DNA of 64,000 nt from Ga0077548 sp035440445. GTDB taxonomy: Bacteria; Pseudomonadota; Alphaproteobacteria; Rhizobiales; Xanthobacteraceae. A model generated the notes under the pieces. That model did no database searches, had not been told where the DNA came from, and saw only the letters and a program-made list of their open reading frames with translations. Of this stretch, positions 25,299-33,912 are shown in pieces; positions within the stretch are counted from its first letter, which is position 1, and each line of letters opens with the position of its first letter. The translations under genes were made by a program, and so were the position numbers. The stretch is from contig DAORMJ010000020.1 in the NCBI GenBank assembly GCA_035440445.1, positions 1 through 64,000 on the forward strand, written 5' to 3'.

Positions 25299-28004
25299 AT
25301 GCTCGAAAAAACCTATCAGCCTGCCGAAATCGAAAACCGCATCTATCGCGCCTGGGAAGAAGCGGGCGCGTTCAATTCCATGCGCGCGGAGCGTACAGAT
25401 GCGGCACCGTATTCGATCGTGATTCCGCCGCCGAACGTGACCGGTTCGCTGCATATGGGTCACGCGCTCAACAACACCTTGCAGGACATTCTGTCCCGCT
25501 TCGAGCGGATGCGCGGCAAAGACGTGCTGTGGCAGCCCGGCACCGATCACGCCGGCATCGCGACCCAGATGGTCGTCGAACGGCAGTTGATGGAGCGCCA
25601 GCTGCCGGGTCGGCGCGAAATGGGCCGTGAAAAATTCCTCGAGCGCGTCTGGGAGTGGAAAGCAGAATCCGGCGGCACCATCGTCAACCAGTTGAAGCGC
25701 CTCGGCGCGTCCTGCGACTGGCGCCGCGAACGCTTCACGATGGACGAGGGGCTGTCGCGAGCCGTGCTCAAAGTCTTTGTCGAGCTTTACCGCGCGGGCC
25801 TGATTTACAAAGACAAGCGCCTCGTGAACTGGGATCCGAAATTGCTGACCGCGATTTCGGACCTCGAAGTGCAGCAGGTCGAGGTCAAGGGCAATCTCTG
25901 GCACATCAAATATCCGATCGAAAATTCCGACGAATTCATCGTCGTTGCCACCACACGGCCTGAGACCATGCTCGGCGACACGGCAGTCGCGGTGCATCCG
26001 GATGACGAGCGCTACAAGGGTCTCGTTGGCAAGAACGTGATCCTGCCACTCGTTGGCCGCAGAATTCCGATCGTCGCCGACGAATACTCCGATCCGGAGA
26101 AGGGCTCCGGCGCGGTGAAGATCACACCGGCGCACGACTTCAACGACTTCGAGGTCGGCAAGCGGCATGATCTGCCGCTGATCAACATCTTCACCGTCGA
26201 AGCGAAGCTCGCGCTGAAGAACAACGAAGACTTCACGACAGGTCCCGCTAGCGCGGACCTCGATGAAGTCCTTGCGCTTGACGGGCAGGATCGTTTCAAG
26301 GCGCGCAAAGCCATCATCGAAATGCTCGAGGCGCGCGAGTTGATGGCGAAGATCGAGCCGAACGTCCACATGGTGCCGCACGGCGACCGTTCGAACGTCG
26401 TGATCGAGCCCTATCTCACCGACCAGTGGTACGTTGACGCGAAGACCATGGCGCAGGAGCCGCTGAAAGCGGTGCGCGACGGCCGCACGACCTTTGTGCC
26501 GAAGAACTGGGAGAAGACCTATTTCGACTGGCTGGAGAACATCCAGCCCTGGTGTATCTCGCGCCAGCTCTGGTGGGGTCATCAGATTCCCGCGTGGTAC
26601 GGGCCGGACGGCAAGGTCTTCGTTGCGCTGAGCGAAGACGAAGCGAAAGCCGAGGCCAGGCAGCATTACGGTAAGGACGAAGGGCTCACGCGCGACGAGG
26701 ACGTGCTCGACACGTGGTTTTCCTCCGCTCTCTGGCCGTTTTCAACGCTCGGCTGGCCGGATGAGACGGCGGAGCTCAAGCGCTTCTATCCGACAACGGT
26801 GCTCGTCACCGGTTTCGACATCATCTTCTTCTGGGTTGCCCGCATGATGATGATGGGACTGCACTTCATGAAAGAAGTGCCGTTCAAGGACGTCTATATC
26901 CACGCGCTCGTCCGCGACGAGAAGGGCGCGAAGATGTCGAAGTCGAAGGGGAACGTGATGGACCCCCTCGAACTCATCGACCAGTACGGCGCGGATGCGC
27001 TTCGCTTCACGCTGGCCGCGATGGCGGCGCAGGGCCGCGACATCAAGCTCGCGACGAGCCGTGTCGAGGGTTACCGCAACTTCGCGACCAAGATCTGGAA
27101 CGCGGCCCGCTTTGCCGAAATGAATGGCGCGCGGCGCGACGCATCGTTCGATCCGAAGTCGGTCAAGGAAACGCTGAACCGCTGGATTCTTAGCGAAGCC
27201 GAGAAGGCGATCCGCGAAGTGACCGGCGCAATCGAATCCTACAAATTCAACGAAGCGGCTGGCGCCGCTTATCGCTTCGTCTGGTCGATCTTCTGCGACT
27301 GGTACGTCGAACTCTCAAAGCCGCTGCTCACGGGACCGGACGGGACCGCGAAGGCAGAGACGCAGGCGACCGCCGCCTTCGTGCTCGACGAGATCATCAA
27401 GCTCCTTCATCCGTTCATGCCCTTCATCACCGAGGAGCTTTGGCAGGTGAAAGGCGAGGAGGGCGAGCCGCGCAAGTCCATGCTGGCGCTGGCTGCGTGG
27501 CCCAATCTCACCGGCCTCGAAGACGAGCAGGCGGAGAACGAGATCGGCTGGGTGGTGGACCTGATAACCGCCATTCGCTCCGTCCGCATGGAGATGAACA
27601 TTGCCGGCGGCACGCAGATACCGTTGCAGCTCATCGCAAGCGGCGAGACCAAGGCACGCGCGGAGCGCTGGATGGAAGCCTTGAAGCGTCTTGCGCGCCT
27701 GTCGGAGATCACGTTCGCGGATGCGCCGCCGAAAGGCTCGGTGCAATTGCTCGTGCGGGGCGAAGTTGCAGCGCTTCCACTCGCTGGCGTTGTCGATCTG
27801 AACGCCGAGCGCGCGCGGCTCGAGAAGGAAATCGCCAAGTGTGACGCGGACATCCAGCGTGTCGACAAGAAGCTGGAGAACAAGGACTTCGTTGCTCGCG
27901 CGCCCGAAGAAATTCTCGAGCTCGAAAAGGACCGCCGCCGTGAAGCGGAAGAGCGCAAGGCCAAAATCCTCGAAGCGCTCGAGCGTCTGAAGGCGGCTGT
28001 GTAG
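25299..28004 (+). CDS. valS: valine--tRNA ligase
   Basis: Class I aminoacyl-tRNA synthetase, 901 aa from ATG 25299. The HIGH-type motif HMGH is at residues 52-55 in PPPNVTGSLHMGHAL, and KMSKS starts at residue 545. The editing domain (CP1) spans about 190-330 with TTRPETMLGDTAVAVHP. The anticodon-binding domain follows residue 600, and a C-terminal coiled coil (LNAERARLEKEIAKCDADI and onward) is present as expected for ValRS. It follows popZ after 133 bases. An upstream in-frame start at 25203 would add 32 residues with no family support. Confidence 0.97.
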   Translation: MLEKTYQPAEIENRIYRAWEEAGAFNSMRAERTDAAPYSIVIPPPNVTGSLHMGHALNNTLQDILSRFERMRGKDVLWQPGTDHAGIATQMVVERQLMERQLPGRREMGREKFLERVWEWKAESGGTIVNQLKRLGASCDWRRERFTMDEGLSRAVLKVFVELYRAGLIYKDKRLVNWDPKLLTAISDLEVQQVEVKGNLWHIKYPIENSDEFIVVATTRPETMLGDTAVAVHPDDERYKGLVGKNVILPLVGRRIPIVADEYSDPEKGSGAVKITPAHDFNDFEVGKRHDLPLINIFTVEAKLALKNNEDFTTGPASADLDEVLALDGQDRFKARKAIIEMLEARELMAKIEPNVHMVPHGDRSNVVIEPYLTDQWYVDAKTMAQEPLKAVRDGRTTFVPKNWEKTYFDWLENIQPWCISRQLWWGHQIPAWYGPDGKVFVALSEDEAKAEARQHYGKDEGLTRDEDVLDTWFSSALWPFSTLGWPDETAELKRFYPTTVLVTGFDIIFFWVARMMMMGLHFMKEVPFKDVYIHALVRDEKGAKMSKSKGNVMDPLELIDQYGADALRFTLAAMAAQGRDIKLATSRVEGYRNFATKIWNAARFAEMNGARRDASFDPKSVKETLNRWILSEAEKAIREVTGAIESYKFNEAAGAAYRFVWSIFCDWYVELSKPLLTGPDGTAKAETQATAAFVLDEIIKLLHPFMPFITEELWQVKGEEGEPRKSMLALAAWPNLTGLEDEQAENEIGWVVDLITAIRSVRMEMNIAGGTQIPLQLIASGETKARAERWMEALKRLARLSEITFADAPPKGSVQLLVRGEVAALPLAGVVDLNAERARLEKEIAKCDADIQRVDKKLENKDFVARAPEEILELEKDRRREAEERKAKILEALERLKAAV

Positions 28005-28095
28005 AAACCGAAAAAGTGATGAGCCGGATTGCAGCCGCGCGCTTGGCGACTGAATTTCGGCTCTGATACGGTTTGGCCCGACTCAGGGGGCAGCA

Positions 28096-28515
28096 ATGTC
28101 CGAGGAAGAGCGCAACGTTGCGATCCTGAAAGAGGCTTATCGTCTTTGGCACGACACCAAAGGCAAGAGCGTCAGTCACTGGATCTCCATCTGCGCGGAG
28201 GCGATTGAATTCGGCTCCATCGCGCAGAACCTTCGCAGCGTGCCCTACATGACGACCTATGAGGACGTGAGCACGCTTGCGAGATATTTTGCCGGGCTCG
28301 CGCTGGACTGGGAAATGATTGAATTCCGCACCGAGAATTTTATCGCGCAGGGCGACCGCGTGGTCATGCTCGGACGTTGCAGCTGGCGCGCGAAGCGAAA
28401 TGGTGTCGTGGTATGGACACCCAAGGCCGATTCCTTCCGTATGAAGAACGGCAAAATCGTCGAGTACTACGAGTACTTCGATACCGCGCAGGTGCGTGAC
28501 GCGATGCAGGCGTAG
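28096..28515 (+). CDS. SnoaL-like (NTF2-fold) protein
   Basis: A 139-aa cytosolic protein of the SnoaL/NTF2-like superfamily. It shows the cone-shaped alpha+beta pattern: an N-terminal helix (NVAILKEAYRLWHDTKG), then the strands VVMLGRCSWRAKRNGVVV and KADSFRMKNGKIVEYYEYFDTAQV, which is the typical C-terminal signature. Members are small ketosteroid-isomerase-like enzymes or binding proteins; the specific role is unknown. It stands alone between valS and the ICMT-like gene. Confidence 0.8.
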   Translation: MSEEERNVAILKEAYRLWHDTKGKSVSHWISICAEAIEFGSIAQNLRSVPYMTTYEDVSTLARYFAGLALDWEMIEFRTENFIAQGDRVVMLGRCSWRAKRNGVVVWTPKADSFRMKNGKIVEYYEYFDTAQVRDAMQA

Positions 28516-28577
28516 TCGCTGCAACAAGGCCTCTATCCCCGCGGACGGCCGATGCTTGAAGAACAGAAAGGCCGTTT

Positions 28578-29336
28578 ATGTTGGAGCAAGAGTTAGTCCG
28601 CCAGGGAAACTGGCTTTTCCGGTGGCGCTCCTATCTTCCGTTTCTGATTTTACCGCTTGCAATAACTCCGTTCCATAACTCGACCTGGTTCGCCGATGCT
28701 TTCGGGAAGGGTGCGGGAGAGGCATGGGATATCGCGTGTTACGTGCTTGCGCTTTGCGGTCTTGCGCTGCGCGTGGCGATTGTCGGCTTCGTCCCGGAAG
28801 GAACGTCGGGCCGCAATGCAGTGCGGCAGAGTGCTACGGTGTTGAACACGACCGGGATGTATTCGGTCGTCCGGCATCCGATTTATCTGGCGAACTTCAT
28901 CGTGTTCTTGGCCTTCGTTCTGCTCTTCAAGAGCCTGCTTTTCCTCTTGTTCATGGCCGCAGCCTATCTGCTCTACTACGAGCGTATCATGATGGCGGAG
29001 GAGAAATTCCTCGAGGCCGAGCATGGTGAGAAGTATCGCGCGTGGGCAGGGAGAACGCCTGCATTCCTTCCGCGTCTTTCCGGCTTTGTTCGTCCTGCGC
29101 TGCCGTTTTCCGGGCGTTCAGCGTTGAAGCGCGAGTTTCACACGCTGTTTCTCATCTCAGCAGCGTTCGCGGTTTTCGAGATGCTGGAGACGACGGTTCT
29201 AGGAGGCAAGAGCATCCGTGAGTGGATCGCGAGTGAGCCATTCTGGGCGGCGGTGTTTGGATGCAGTGCTATGTTCTATCTGACGATGCTCACGATCAAG
29301 AAGCGCACGGAATGGCTGCAGCAGGAAGGCCGTTAG
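28578..29336 (+). CDS. isoprenylcysteine carboxyl methyltransferase-like membrane protein
   Basis: A 252-aa integral membrane protein with about five hydrophobic segments. The ICMT/PEMT/NnrU-type core lies at residues 88-155: GMYSVVRHPIYLANF followed by YYERIMMAEEKFLEAEHGEKYRAWAGRTPAFLP. In ICMT and PEMT this RHPxY ... EExxLxxxxGxxYxxY pattern forms the SAM-binding region, so it probably methylates a membrane-bound lipid, thiol or amine substrate. A C-terminal extension with one or two more helices (190-245) is present. Its stop overlaps the convergent glycosylase gene by four bases. Confidence 0.8.
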   Translation: MLEQELVRQGNWLFRWRSYLPFLILPLAITPFHNSTWFADAFGKGAGEAWDIACYVLALCGLALRVAIVGFVPEGTSGRNAVRQSATVLNTTGMYSVVRHPIYLANFIVFLAFVLLFKSLLFLLFMAAAYLLYYERIMMAEEKFLEAEHGEKYRAWAGRTPAFLPRLSGFVRPALPFSGRSALKREFHTLFLISAAFAVFEMLETTVLGGKSIREWIASEPFWAAVFGCSAMFYLTMLTIKKRTEWLQQEGR

Positions 29337-30004
29337 CTCCGCGGAAACGGCTTGCTCAGATAGCGTGAGCCCTTCACGCCATATCGCCATGGCATTTCGA
29401 TCGCCTTCGAAATGCCGATCCGCGGGCCGGCAACCAGTTCCGGCGTCCTCTCACGCGCAAACACCTGAAACGGCGGACGCCTGAGAGAAGTGCCGTTGTG
29501 CTTGTCGCGCGTGATCCCGAGCGCTTCGCCCAGACGGCCGGGTCCGGAGCAAAGGAGCCGATCCTCTTTCAGTCCGCGCCGCCGCCGCATCGTCGTCAGT
29601 CCGGCAACAGGTTCAAGAGCGCGGATCAGGATTCCACTGGCCGAACCTTCCGGCTCGCAGACGAAGTTCAGGCACCAATGGATGCCGTAAGAGCGATAGA
29701 CATAGGCGCGTCCGGGTGGGCCGAACATGACTCCATTGCGTTCGGTCTTGCCCCCGAAGGAATGCGCCGCCGGATCGGTATGGTGGTACGCTTCAACCTC
29801 GACGATCACGCCGCCGACTCCGTCCACCAGCAGCATGGCACCAATCAGTTCCGGCGCCACAAGGTGAACGCTGCGCGCGAAGAAGGTGGTCGGCAGAAGC
29901 TTCAATTTTCTTCGATTCCGGATGGTTCTCGGCACCGCAGTGCAAAATCTATGTGGCGGTTTGGCAACAGTTCCGAGTGTATCGCTCTCGCGGGCGTCTT
30001 GCAT
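29333..30004 (-). CDS. 3-methyladenine DNA glycosylase (Mpg/AAG family)
   Basis: Base-excision-repair enzyme of the mammalian AAG (MPG) family, up to 223 aa. The core starts at LLPTTFFARSVHLVAPELIGAMLL; the catalytic glutamate is in VEVEAYHHTDPAAHSFGGKTERN, with the intercalating tyrosine region PPGRAYVYRSYGIHWCLNFV. The C-terminus IGISKAIEMPWRYGVKGSRYLS is conserved. It removes alkylated purines such as 3-methyladenine. The true start is probably inside the first 30 residues, since homologs begin near KLKLLP; I see no internal ATG before the core. Confidence 0.9.
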   Translation of the reverse strand: MQDARESDTLGTVAKPPHRFCTAVPRTIRNRRKLKLLPTTFFARSVHLVAPELIGAMLLVDGVGGVIVEVEAYHHTDPAAHSFGGKTERNGVMFGPPGRAYVYRSYGIHWCLNFVCEPEGSASGILIRALEPVAGLTTMRRRRGLKEDRLLCSGPGRLGEALGITRDKHNGTSLRRPPFQVFARERTPELVAGPRIGISKAIEMPWRYGVKGSRYLSKPFPRS

Positions 30005-30117
30005 CTATCTCGCGCCGCGATACGGCCATAAACGAAAACGAATTCAACCCTGTAAGAACCGTGCCGGGGGGCGCGGGCACAATTGCCTGCGGTTTGGTGC
30101 GGACGAGGCCAAATTCA

Positions 30118-31848
30118 ATGGACGCCAAAACTTTCGACAAGTCGAAACTGCCGAGCCGCTACGTGACGGAGGGCCCCGAGCGCGCGCCGCACCGCTCGTA
30201 TTATTATGCGATGGGCCTGACCAAGCAGCAGATCCACCAGCCCTTCGTCGGCGTGGCCAGCTGCTGGAACGAGGCGGCGCCCTGCAACATAGCGCTGATG
30301 CGTCAGGCGCAGGCGGCAAAGAAGGGTGTTGCGTCTGCTGGCGGTACGCCGCGCGAATTTTGCACCATCACGGTCACCGACGGCATCGCCATGGGCCATG
30401 CCGGCATGCGCGCCTCGCTGCCGTCGCGCGAAGCGATCGCCGACACGGTCGAACTGACCATGCGCGGTCACGCCTATGATGCGCTGATCGGTCTTGCGGG
30501 CTGCGACAAGTCGCTGCCGGGCATGATGATGGCCATGTGCCGCCTGAACGTGCCGTCGATCTTCATCTATGGCGGCTCGATCCTTCCGGGCAAATTCCGC
30601 GGCCAGACGGTCACCGTGCAGGACATGTTCGAAGCGGTCGGCAAGCATTCGGTCGGCGATATGTCGGACGAAGATCTCGATGAAATCGAGCAGGTGGCTT
30701 GCCCGTCCGCGGGTGCCTGCGGCGCGCAGTTTACCGCGAACACGATGGCGACCGTTTCCGAGGCGATCGGTCTGGCGCTGCCGTACTCGGCAGGCGCACC
30801 GGCCCCTTATGAAATCCGCGACCAGTTCTGCACGGCCGCCGGCGAGAAGATCATGGAGTTGATCCAGCGCCGCATCCGCCCGCGCGACATCGTCACCCGC
30901 AAGGCGCTCGAGAACGCCGCGGCGGTGGTTGCCGCAACCGGCGGTTCGACGAACGGCGCGCTGCATCTTCCGGCGATCGCGCATGAGTGCGGCATCAAGT
31001 TTGATCTCTTCGACGTGGCCGAGATCATGAAGAAGACGCCGTACATGACGGATCTCAAGCCGGGCGGAAAATACGTCGCTAAGGATCTCTTCGAGGTCGG
31101 CGGCATCCCGATGATCATGAAGACGCTGCTCGATCACGGCTACCTACACGGCGATTGCCTGACCGTAACCGGCCGCACGATTGCCGAGAACCTCGAAAAG
31201 GTGAAGTGGAACAAGGATCAGGACGTCGTCTATCCGGCGAACAAGCCGATCACGGTCACCGGCGGTGTTGTCGGACTGAAGGGCAACCTCGCTCCGGAAG
31301 GCGCGATCGTGAAGATCGCCGGCATGGAGCAGGACAAGCTCAAGTTCACCGGTCCTGCGCGCTGCTTCGACGGCGAAGAAGCCTGCTTCGATGCGGTGAA
31401 GAATCGCAAATACAAAGAAGGCGATGTGCTCGTCATCCGCTACGAAGGTCCGCGCGGCGGCCCCGGCATGCGCGAAATGCTTGCCACGACTGCGGCGCTC
31501 TACGGTCAAGGGATGGGCGGAAAAGTGGCGCTCATCACCGACGGACGCTTTTCGGGCGCGACGCGCGGCTTCTGCGTCGGTCATGTCGGCCCGGAAGCAG
31601 CGACCGGCGGACCGATCGGTCTTTTGAAAGACGGCGACATTATCGAACTCGATGCGGTCAACGGTTTGCTCAACGTAAAATTGACCGACGCTGAACTTGC
31701 CGAACGGAAAAAAGCCTGGATGCCGCGCGATAACAACGCGAAGTCGGGATACCTCTGGAAATACGCGCAGCAAGTCGGCAACGCGCGGGACGGAGCGATC
31801 ACCCATCCTGGCGGTGGTGTCGAAGACAAAACTTATGCGGATATCTGA
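30118..31848 (+). CDS. ilvD: dihydroxy-acid dehydratase
   Basis: Fe-S enzyme of branched-chain amino acid and pantothenate synthesis, converting 2,3-dihydroxy-isovalerate and its homolog to 2-oxo acids. 576 aa from ATG 30118. Cluster cysteines are seen in VASCWNEAAPCN, GLAGCDKSLPGMM and CPSAGACGAQFTANTM; the C-terminal signature RGGPGMREML and the DGRFSGATRGFCVGHVGPEA motif are complete. An in-frame upstream extension is not supported. Its last 14 bases overlap the start of the ExoR-like gene, suggesting co-transcription. Confidence 0.97.
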   Translation: MDAKTFDKSKLPSRYVTEGPERAPHRSYYYAMGLTKQQIHQPFVGVASCWNEAAPCNIALMRQAQAAKKGVASAGGTPREFCTITVTDGIAMGHAGMRASLPSREAIADTVELTMRGHAYDALIGLAGCDKSLPGMMMAMCRLNVPSIFIYGGSILPGKFRGQTVTVQDMFEAVGKHSVGDMSDEDLDEIEQVACPSAGACGAQFTANTMATVSEAIGLALPYSAGAPAPYEIRDQFCTAAGEKIMELIQRRIRPRDIVTRKALENAAAVVAATGGSTNGALHLPAIAHECGIKFDLFDVAEIMKKTPYMTDLKPGGKYVAKDLFEVGGIPMIMKTLLDHGYLHGDCLTVTGRTIAENLEKVKWNKDQDVVYPANKPITVTGGVVGLKGNLAPEGAIVKIAGMEQDKLKFTGPARCFDGEEACFDAVKNRKYKEGDVLVIRYEGPRGGPGMREMLATTAALYGQGMGGKVALITDGRFSGATRGFCVGHVGPEAATGGPIGLLKDGDIIELDAVNGLLNVKLTDAELAERKKAWMPRDNNAKSGYLWKYAQQVGNARDGAITHPGGGVEDKTYADI

Positions 31849-32659
31849 GACGATACGCATTTCTGTTGCGATTGCAGTCGTGCTGTCCTGCGCGGGCAGC
31901 GCGGCTGCGCTCGATCCCGAGAAACCGGTGCCGCCGGCATCGGCGTTACCGGCGCAGCCGATGTCGATTCTCGACGCGTTCAAGTCCGGTACGCAGGCCT
32001 TCATCGCGGGCGACCGCACCAAAGGGCTGACTGCGCTCCAATACGCCGCCGAACATGGTCACGCCGGTGCACAGTGGAAGCTCGGCCGCATCTATGCCGA
32101 TGGCGACGGGGTCAAGGTCGATCCCTACAAGGCCTACCGCTACTTCAATCAGGTTGCCTCGCAGAATGCGGAGACGTCGCCGTTTCTGCCGCAATCGCGC
32201 TACGTCGCGAATGCTTTCGTGGCGCTTGGCAATTATCACCTTGCCGGCATTCCCAACACAGAAGTGAAGCCGGACCCGCGCCGCGCGTTGCAGCTCTTCC
32301 GTTATGCCGCGACCTATTTCGGTGACGCCGACGCGCAATATTACCTTGCCCGGCTTTATCTCGACGGGCGCGGCGCGCAGAAAGACCCGCGCACGGCCGC
32401 GCGCTGGCTCTATTCGGCGGCGAACAAGGGCCAGTACATGGCGCAGGCGCTGCTCGGTCAGATGATGATTCAGGGCGAAGACGTGCCCCGGCAGGCAGCA
32501 CGCGGGCTGATGTGGCTCACGCTCGCACTCGATGCCGCGCACGCGCAAGGCGACGAGTGGATTCAGCAGGCCTATGACGACGCCGTGAAGCAGACCACGG
32601 AAGACGACCGCATCATTGCGCGCGCTTATCTAGAGCAGCATCTGCGCGCCAATCGCTGA
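31835..32659 (+). CDS. exoR: ExoR-like periplasmic Sel1-repeat protein
   Basis: A 274-aa exported protein. The signal peptide covers residues 1-26 (cleavage after SAAA). Four to five Sel1-type helical repeats follow, for example LQYAAEHGHAGAQWKLGRIYADGDGV and YAATYFGDADAQYYLARLYLDGRG. The order of repeats and the FKSGTQAF start match ExoR of Sinorhizobium, a periplasmic inhibitor of the ExoS sensor kinase that controls exopolysaccharide and motility through ChvI. Similarity is judged by eye, so exoR is likely but not certain. The ATG at 31835 lies inside the end of ilvD. Confidence 0.8.
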   Translation: MRISETIRISVAIAVVLSCAGSAAALDPEKPVPPASALPAQPMSILDAFKSGTQAFIAGDRTKGLTALQYAAEHGHAGAQWKLGRIYADGDGVKVDPYKAYRYFNQVASQNAETSPFLPQSRYVANAFVALGNYHLAGIPNTEVKPDPRRALQLFRYAATYFGDADAQYYLARLYLDGRGAQKDPRTAARWLYSAANKGQYMAQALLGQMMIQGEDVPRQAARGLMWLTLALDAAHAQGDEWIQQAYDDAVKQTTEDDRIIARAYLEQHLRANR

Positions 32660-32687
32660 CGTCACGCCGCGCGAAGACGCGCGAGCA

Positions 32688-33479
32688 TCAACGGCTCGCG
32701 AAACGAAAATCCGCATAAATGGGAACGTGATCGGACGGCTTCTCCGCCGCTCTGACTTTCTTGTCGATTCCGACCCGCTCCAGACGATCAGCAGCCTTCG
32801 GCGAAAGCAGGAGATGGTCGATGCGAATGCCGTTGTTCTTCTGGAACGCGCCGGCCTGATAGTCCCAGAACGTGTAGAGGCCCTTGCTGTCGCTGGTCGC
32901 GCGCAGCGCGTCGGTAAATCCCAAAGACAAAAGCGTGCGGAATTTCGCGCGCGTTTCGGGCTGCGCCAGCGCGTCTCCGGTCCATTTCTCCGGAAACTCG
33001 GCATCGCGCGCGGTCGGGATCACGTTGAAGTCGCCGGCGAGCACCAGCGGCTCTTCGAGTTCGAGCAGCTTGCGCGCGTGCTTTTGCAGCCGATCCATCC
33101 ACGCGAGTTTGTATTTGAACTTGTCCGTCCCGACCGGATTGCCGTTCGGCAGATAGATCGATGCTACGCGCATCGCGCCGTCTCTGGTCGAGATGGTCGC
33201 TTCGATATAGCGCGCGTGGGCGTCCTCATCATCGCCCGGAAGGCGAGGGGCCGCTTCGTCGATCGGATGCTTGGAGAGGATGGCGACGCCGTTATAGGTC
33301 TTCTGGCCGTGCACCGCGACGTTGTAGCCGAGGTCTTCAATTTCGCTGCGCGGGAAGGCTTCGTCCACGCATTTGAGTTCCTGCAGGCAGACGACGTCGG
33401 GCTCGCGCTCCTTGAGCCAGGACGTGACCGCGCCGAGATGAGCCTTGATGGAATTGACGTTCCAGCTCGCGATACGCAT
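32688..33479 (-). CDS. xthA: exodeoxyribonuclease III
   Basis: AP endonuclease and 3'-5' exonuclease of the ExoIII/APE1 family, 263 aa. Motifs in order: IASWNVNSI (residues 3-11), VCLQELKC with the metal-binding glutamate (30-37), the IYLPNG region, GDFNVIPTARD with catalytic Asp and Asn near 150-160, and C-terminal RIDHLLLSP and SDHVPIYADF with the catalytic Asp-His pair. It acts in base-excision repair. The erpA stop lies 15 bases upstream of its start, same strand. Confidence 0.95.
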   Translation of the reverse strand: MRIASWNVNSIKAHLGAVTSWLKEREPDVVCLQELKCVDEAFPRSEIEDLGYNVAVHGQKTYNGVAILSKHPIDEAAPRLPGDDEDAHARYIEATISTRDGAMRVASIYLPNGNPVGTDKFKYKLAWMDRLQKHARKLLELEEPLVLAGDFNVIPTARDAEFPEKWTGDALAQPETRAKFRTLLSLGFTDALRATSDSKGLYTFWDYQAGAFQKNNGIRIDHLLLSPKAADRLERVGIDKKVRAAEKPSDHVPIYADFRFASR

Positions 33480-33494
33480 GCGCTTGAAGCGGCC

Positions 33495-33827
33495 TTAGAG
33501 CGAGAAGCTGGTCCCGCAGCCGCAGGAAGCGGTCGCGTTCGGATTGTCGATCTTGAACGCGGCGCCGATCAGTTCGTCGGCATAGTCGATGCGGGAGCCG
33601 GAAAGATATTCCAGCGAGACCGGGTCGATGACGAGCGTCGCGCCGTCGCGCGCAATGACCACGTCTTCGGCTTCCGCTGTGCGCTGGATGTCGAACTTGT
33701 ATTGAAAGCCGGAGCAGCCGCCACCTTCCACGCTGACGCGCAAGACCGACGGCTCCTTTTCGGAGTCGAGAATGCTCGCAATCTTGCGGATCGCGCTTTC
33801 GGTGACGACGAGGGAAGAAGCGTCCAT
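33495..33827 (-). CDS. erpA: iron-sulfur cluster insertion protein ErpA (A-type carrier)
   Basis: A 110-aa A-type Fe-S carrier. The three cluster cysteines are in GGCSGFQY and in the C-terminal CGCGTSFSL. The N-terminal VTESAIRKIASIL and middle VIDPVSLEYLSGSRIDY match the ErpA/HesB family and its usual length. It delivers clusters to apo-proteins, possibly the dehydratase IlvD among others. It is divergent from the dGTPase gene with 85 bases between the starts, and lies immediately upstream of xthA on the same strand. Confidence 0.94.
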   Translation of the reverse strand: MDASSLVVTESAIRKIASILDSEKEPSVLRVSVEGGGCSGFQYKFDIQRTAEAEDVVIARDGATLVIDPVSLEYLSGSRIDYADELIGAAFKIDNPNATASCGCGTSFSL

Positions 33828-33912
33828 TGGGCCGGTTTTCCTTTAGGCAAACCAAAGCGTTACGGTCTATAGGTAAGCGCGCGGGCGGCGAAGTCAATCA
33901 GGGCAAATTCTT

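Noticed and set aside
25191..26666. Long open frame (491 aa) on the minus strand opposite valS
   Set aside because: It mirrors the codon periodicity of a GC-rich gene; its protein has low-complexity His/Arg/Asp content and no family pattern, while the plus strand carries a full ValRS.
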